Assembly (NCBI GenBank): GCA_950295325.1
Contig: OX485807.1
Location: forward strand, 41,198,440 to 41,262,439
Origin: Polytrichum commune
Lineage: Eukaryota > Streptophyta > Polytrichopsida > Polytrichales > Polytrichaceae
Direction of reading: 5' to 3'
Length of the DNA stretch: 64,000 nucleotides
Made by a program: the position numbers and the translations under genes. Below, piece after piece: positions 59,093 through 64,000 of the stretch. Under the pieces are notes generated by a model. The model saw only the letters and a program-made list of their open reading frames with translations, did no database searches and was not told the origin of the DNA. How positions within the stretch are numbered: the first letter of the stretch is position 1; each line of letters opens with the position of its first letter.

Positions 59093-62000
59093 TTTATAAT
59101 ATTTCTTTGTCTTATCTTTGTGGAAATAAAGGTATATAAGATAATGTCAAATTCACCTTGTTGACTAGAATATATGTCTAAAATGTATATCCATTTAAAA
59201 TCTAATATCTACCGATGTCAATGCAATATTAAAAGAAAAAAATAATAATAACACCCCGGCAAGCCATGTTGTTAGCTGCCTGGTTGGGCGTACAGGATGG
59301 CCGGCAGGTTTCTTGGGGCCTACTAGACGGGGCAGGCTAGCTAGCCGGGCATGCCGCCGTCTCGGTGTGGTTGGTCTGTCACGAGGCCATGAATCGCGTG
59401 GTGCGGTCTATCAACAAGCTGTGCACTGAGGGTGTGATCCTCTTGAGCCAAAAGTTGGACTAACCGCTTTCCCTAGTAAGATGTATTGGTTGCCTTTAGC
59501 CCCCTTTAGCCTCCTAACTAGGTTAAGTGGAATGATGAGGCTACCTTACCCATGGACTTGATGGTCCTTCAAAATTGGTTTAAGAAGGCCCAAAACTATG
59601 GCAACAATGTGTAAACCCAAATCCCCTCTTGAGGATGCATTGCTCATTGACTCTCATAAATCCAACTTTGGGACAACCATGAAGTCAAATGTGGGGTGGG
59701 CCTTAGAAAAAAGCCCATGACCAAGAACTGAATGTTTGAGTTATGGTTGAAACTTAGCCTCAACATGGTGTTGTTTGTCGAAGACAAATGAACATTCAAT
59801 GATCTCTCTTTCATCAGTCCAAGCTCCAAAACCGTCTAACCACGCATCCAGGGTTGGTCATGAAAATGTTTGAGTTGTATTGTCATGGACATCGGGATAC
59901 CGAGTACACTTAGATGAACCCACTCACACTCTTTTGTTTGAAATTACCTTATTTGTAAATTTGTTGCACCTCTCCTTCCAACCATCCCATGTATGTGCCC
60001 TCCTTTGAGATCCCACATATATGCCTTCATTGTCTCAAACTATAATATGCACTTTATTATATTATCGACTTCCCAAAACTAAACCTCATTCTTAAAGATG
60101 CACCATGTTCAATAAATGTCAAAGCAATCATTTTTTAAATTATTAATTAGGTACATACCTAGTATTTTTGTTGCTCTCTTATACAACACATTTTTAAAAC
60201 ATTAGTAGTTGTACTCTCATGAACTTCTTTTAATCATTTTTATAGTTGAGAGAATGAATTATGAAACTCAACCTCATGCACCTCGTGAATGACTAACCTA
60301 GTCCAAACCTAACAAAGTGTTCACTTTATGTGAGGTCTAGTGCGCAAGTATCTAGGTTGGGATCATGAAGCATATAGAAAGGAGGTGCAAATTGCCAACC
60401 CCCAAAGTCATGGATGTATTTTGTATGAACATTTTGTACACGTCATCACAATATTTCCATGGCATTTGTTATGGACGGTTGTTGCAAATATGTAGATATA
60501 GACTAGTGATCATAAAACAAAACGGTCACTTGGTTGAGACTCGTGTCCTACTTGGTGGCCTCATATCCGACTTGTACCCTAAGAGTCACACCAAGTTACA
60601 CAATCATGCAAATTATAAGGCACATAAGTTGAATGGGGCTTGAAGGAGGTTGAATGGCCAATGGACCTCATAAATGTTGTGAGCCTAGATGAGGTCTTGA
60701 ACAATGGACTCTGGGCTTTGATGTTTTTATTTAGCATCTTGAAAAATATAGTTAATATCTAAGGTACCCAAATGATAAATAGATATACATTTTTAGAATT
60801 TATGAAGGCTATTGTAACTTAGACCTCTATAATCCATCATTTCTAGTCTCAAATTTTATTTATTGTGGATATCACATGAGATTGGTGGATAGGTTAAGCA
60901 CAATTGCGTGACTAAATTTCGAGAACACTTATCGTCACTACATCTAATTGTGATCGTTATCCATAAGTGTCCCCTATTGGTTCTTGCATGAAATGAATGT
61001 GATTTGAGCATGAGAAATTAATGTTCATTCTAGACATGATCGATGTTTGAACATCTATTAACATGTGTTTGGACTCTTTGTTGAGACATACGTCTTTTGG
61101 GTAGACACAACAATGATACACATACAAAGTTATAGCCAAGATATAGCAAGGAGTACATATACCACACAAAATTTATAAGAATCATTTAAAACCATAACAT
61201 GCAGTTACAAGAAAGAAAGAAAATTGGCAAAAAAAAGGCTCCAACACTTGTAGGCAAAATTGTTCAACATTGCATCCTAACTATCTATAGCCTCCTATTC
61301 ATGTATCCTTTTGTTGAAGATTCACAATGAATTCCAATGTTTCATAGAACATAATATACCTACATCGCCATGAAGAAGAACACCCTATGTACATTATATT
61401 ACATGTTGTCACAATGCTACCTTTTTTCTTCTTCTGTGAACCCACGTATTACAAGTACAAAAACATAGTGCAACCCCCAAGGAAACCACGTTTCGTTTAT
61501 GAACCATACCCAATTTAATGTAGCCAAGTAATAGTTAATATGATTATACACATAATTACAATGCTATGTATGAGCGTGGTTTTTGTCCCTCTAGTGACAG
61601 TGCCCTAACATGACATACCAAATTGGAAGTTGTTGATATAAGATAATTTGATTGTAATTCGCTCCAAAGACCGTCACGACTTGGTCTAGCAGGCAATACT
61701 TGAAATGAAAACAACCACATGTATCTATAGGAGTATTTTATGTCTTTTTTCTTTTTTCTTTTAACATGTAGATGCATGAGATACACTCATATGCAACGAT
61801 CTGCTCTGGCACTTAAAACGGCGATGATCAATTGGGTAGAAGTTATGCATATCATGATGATACGCCATAGTACACGTCCACGGAGGGAAGAAATAATTAC
61901 TTGCCGCAAACATACAAAGCGCATGGGGAGGCTTACACACACGCCTTCACGAGAGTTTCCTCATGCATTGAACTCGTGGCCGACACGGCCGTCCTTTTGT

Positions 62001-62439
62001 TTTACAAAGCATTCATACACGAAAAGGGAGATGTACAATAAGAGGGTCAAAATTTCCCGACGGTCCCAACTTTGAAGGAACATGATTGGCCCATGGGCGG
62101 TGTGGCCAATGGGAGCGAAGCGGAGTGGGCACAAGGCCAATAGGTGGATCCAATCTTGTTAGGACTAGTATCATTGTTACTTGCACTTGACATGGCCTAG
62201 AGGAGGAAGAAGGAGGGTGGTGATGAGGAGTACAATATATCCTCATGTATAAGTTATATAGTCGGGTGCAAATATCTCACACGGTAACATCACATGGGCC
62301 CAAGTCACACGGTATTTTGGGCGAGTCTTTTGTGATGGCCACTTCCCGGGAATAAGACATAATTTGAACCCCTCAATTCAAACCTCCGAAGTATCATATA
62401 TACGACCACTTAAACCTTGAAGTTCCCACGGGGCTCAAT

Positions 62440-62700
62440 GTACAACCTAACTCAAGGTACACGTGTCTAATTTGGTTACTTGTTTTAATTGTACACCTAT
62501 GTTTGAGTGGTGTGTAGTTTGGTGTGGTTTCCAAATGGGATACCAAAACGACATGTGTTTAAAAGAAATCTGATTGTGTGCCCGAAATATGATAACCATC
62601 CTAGGTTTGCTAATGAACTTAACTAGGGGAACCTATATGAGCATCTAATGACCACAAGAATCTGCACTTTGGTAATGAACAAGATATTCATACAAGCTTA
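62440..62700 (+). repeat. Dispersed repeat, copy g
   Basis: GTACACCTATGTTTGAGTGG, CGACATGTGTTTAAAAGAAA, TCTGCACTTTGGTAATGAAC match copies a and b. Confidence 0.72.
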
Positions 62701-64000
62701 GAAAATAATGAGGAACGTGGATATAGTCTCAATTTGGGTTTGCTAACCATCTCGTATTATTCTTATGTTTCATATCCCAAGAGAAGTAGGCTAGTGGAGG
62801 AAAAATAATAAATAAATAAGTAATGTAACCATTTAAGACCCATGTACCCTATACACAAAATTTGTACGAGACCATGCCAAGTCTTACAATCATATCTCAT
62901 ATATTTTTGGGATTCAAACTTTATTTAGCACAATCCCTTATGTGGTTGGAGTTAAAGAGTGCACTTGATGATGAGTTGATCTTAGATATGGTCGCTTTTA
63001 GTTGAGAATGCAATTTGGAGAAGTGAATGAGCTAGGCAATTTGGAGACGATAAGAATGTGGGGAGAAAATGTAAAAGTGGGAAGTGGTCATGTTTTTGTT
63101 GTGTTGGGAGCTTATATGAGGGTGTCAAATCCACTCAATGGTTGTCACTCCAATGCACACTTTGCATGAACATCGATATATCCCCTTCCTTTTGCTATTT
63201 CTTCCTACCCCCACCCCCTCAAACTAATAAAACACTGAATATGTCCAATAAAATGTAATACACATAGTTCATGTGCTATAACATGAAAGTTGCAAGGTTA
63301 GAAAGTAATAACTTTATGATGCAAACTTGATGATGTCAATTTGAAGACCACATCCATACAATTGGCGTCCTTAAACAACTTGGCAAAGTACATGTAAGCA
63401 TTAATTGATTCAAAGGAAAATAATTATTTTATATGTAAGGATTGCTTATTTTTTGTGTTGAAATCCCTTAGGTGTTCTCAACACATGTAGATTCACAACG
63501 GTATTAAAAAAGATGGGAGTTGATTGTGATTATTTGTGGATGATATAGAAAGAGGTGTTAATATGAATCACTCTGATTCTACTTCTAAGCATTTAGGAGT
63601 GAATATGCATTGATTGTTGAAATTGAGTCAATGACTCACTACATAATTTTTCACACACAATGCCATGCAAATCAGAATAACATCATACAAGCTCACTTCT
63701 TTAAGTTAAAAATGATATTCTAGTATATCATTTCCAAAGTCTCATGTATATTGCAAAATGACACCGAGAGAACCAATGATTTGAAGAGAACTATACACAT
63801 TGACTTTGTTTTGTAACCTACATCTACCTATAAATCAAAAAAATTGTTCACCCTCCTTTAGAAGCTAAAACAACTTGGATACAATTGGTCATGCTATGAT
63901 AGAAGTTTTGACTTTGCTCATGATGGAATGGAAAAAAGCTTGCGCACACTCCCACAATTGAAGCATTCCTTTGGTTGGTGTTGGATACTCATTTAATTTC

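Larger units (their letters stand above)
57700..62439. other. Gene-free DNA with a GC-rich island
   Basis: Apart from the repeat at 58668 and the microsatellite at 59049, a GC-rich block at about 59255-59460 (CCGGCAAGCC, GCCGGGCATGCCGCCGTC) contrasts with its surroundings. No gene is recognised. Confidence 0.5.

Noticed and set aside
1-64000. CRISPR arrays, bacterial operons or organelle insertions
   Set aside because: No regularly spaced identical repeats, no ribosome-binding-site-linked gene strings, and no recognisable plastid or mitochondrial genes were seen.

Overview
The window is nuclear DNA of a land plant. It is AT-rich and mostly repeats, and I recognise one intact protein-coding gene. 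The plant assignment rests on a NOP56 gene with GT-AG introns, plant telo-box elements (TTAGGGTTT) at its promoter, a short CCCTAAA-type telomere-like tract, and plant-style MITEs and LINE remnants. I cannot place the plant lineage from the sequence. No long open reading frame exists outside the spliced gene, and nearly all the short ORFs look like chance or transposon debris.

Layout. 1-14 kb: gene-free DNA with LINE scraps, a hAT-type MITE with a clear 8-bp target duplication, copies of a ~500-bp PIF/Harbinger-like MITE, an ~282-bp tandem duplication and microsatellites. About 14.2 kb: one unrecognised 108-codon ORF of coding-like composition. 15.5-17.25 kb: a decayed LINE (reverse transcriptase) on the minus strand ending just upstream of the gene promoter. 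17.49-22.14 kb: NOP56, nine coding exons by my reconstruction, encoding 561 residues. The first coding exon holds only the ATG, and intron 1 carries a ~305-bp tandem duplication that also duplicates a telo-box. 23.8-24.1 kb: a large inverted repeat with perfect 37-bp inner arms. 24.2-27.7 and 37.9-39.15 kb: two paralogous LINE remnants with RNase H and zinc-knuckle remains. 28-35 kb: dispersed repeats and two TWA-flanked MITEs. 39.8-42.4 kb: four MITEs in close succession. 43.8-48.6 kb: a ~420-bp tandem repeat interrupted by a 5'-truncated LINE, then a duplicated long-inverted-repeat unit whose inner segment is flipped between the two copies. 49-64 kb: more MITE and dispersed-repeat copies and long stretches where I see nothing.

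How it fits together. NOP56 is a housekeeping gene of box C/D snoRNP assembly and rRNA 2'-O-methylation. It sits in a landscape built mainly by small non-autonomous DNA transposons. Several preserve TAA or TTA target duplications at both ends, and no transposase gene is visible here. I did not find a convincing undescribed multi-gene system. The most unusual signals are structural: the flipped inverted-repeat unit near 47-48 kb, the ATG-only exon and duplicated regulatory intron of NOP56, and several near-perfect hairpins that could be small-RNA sources.
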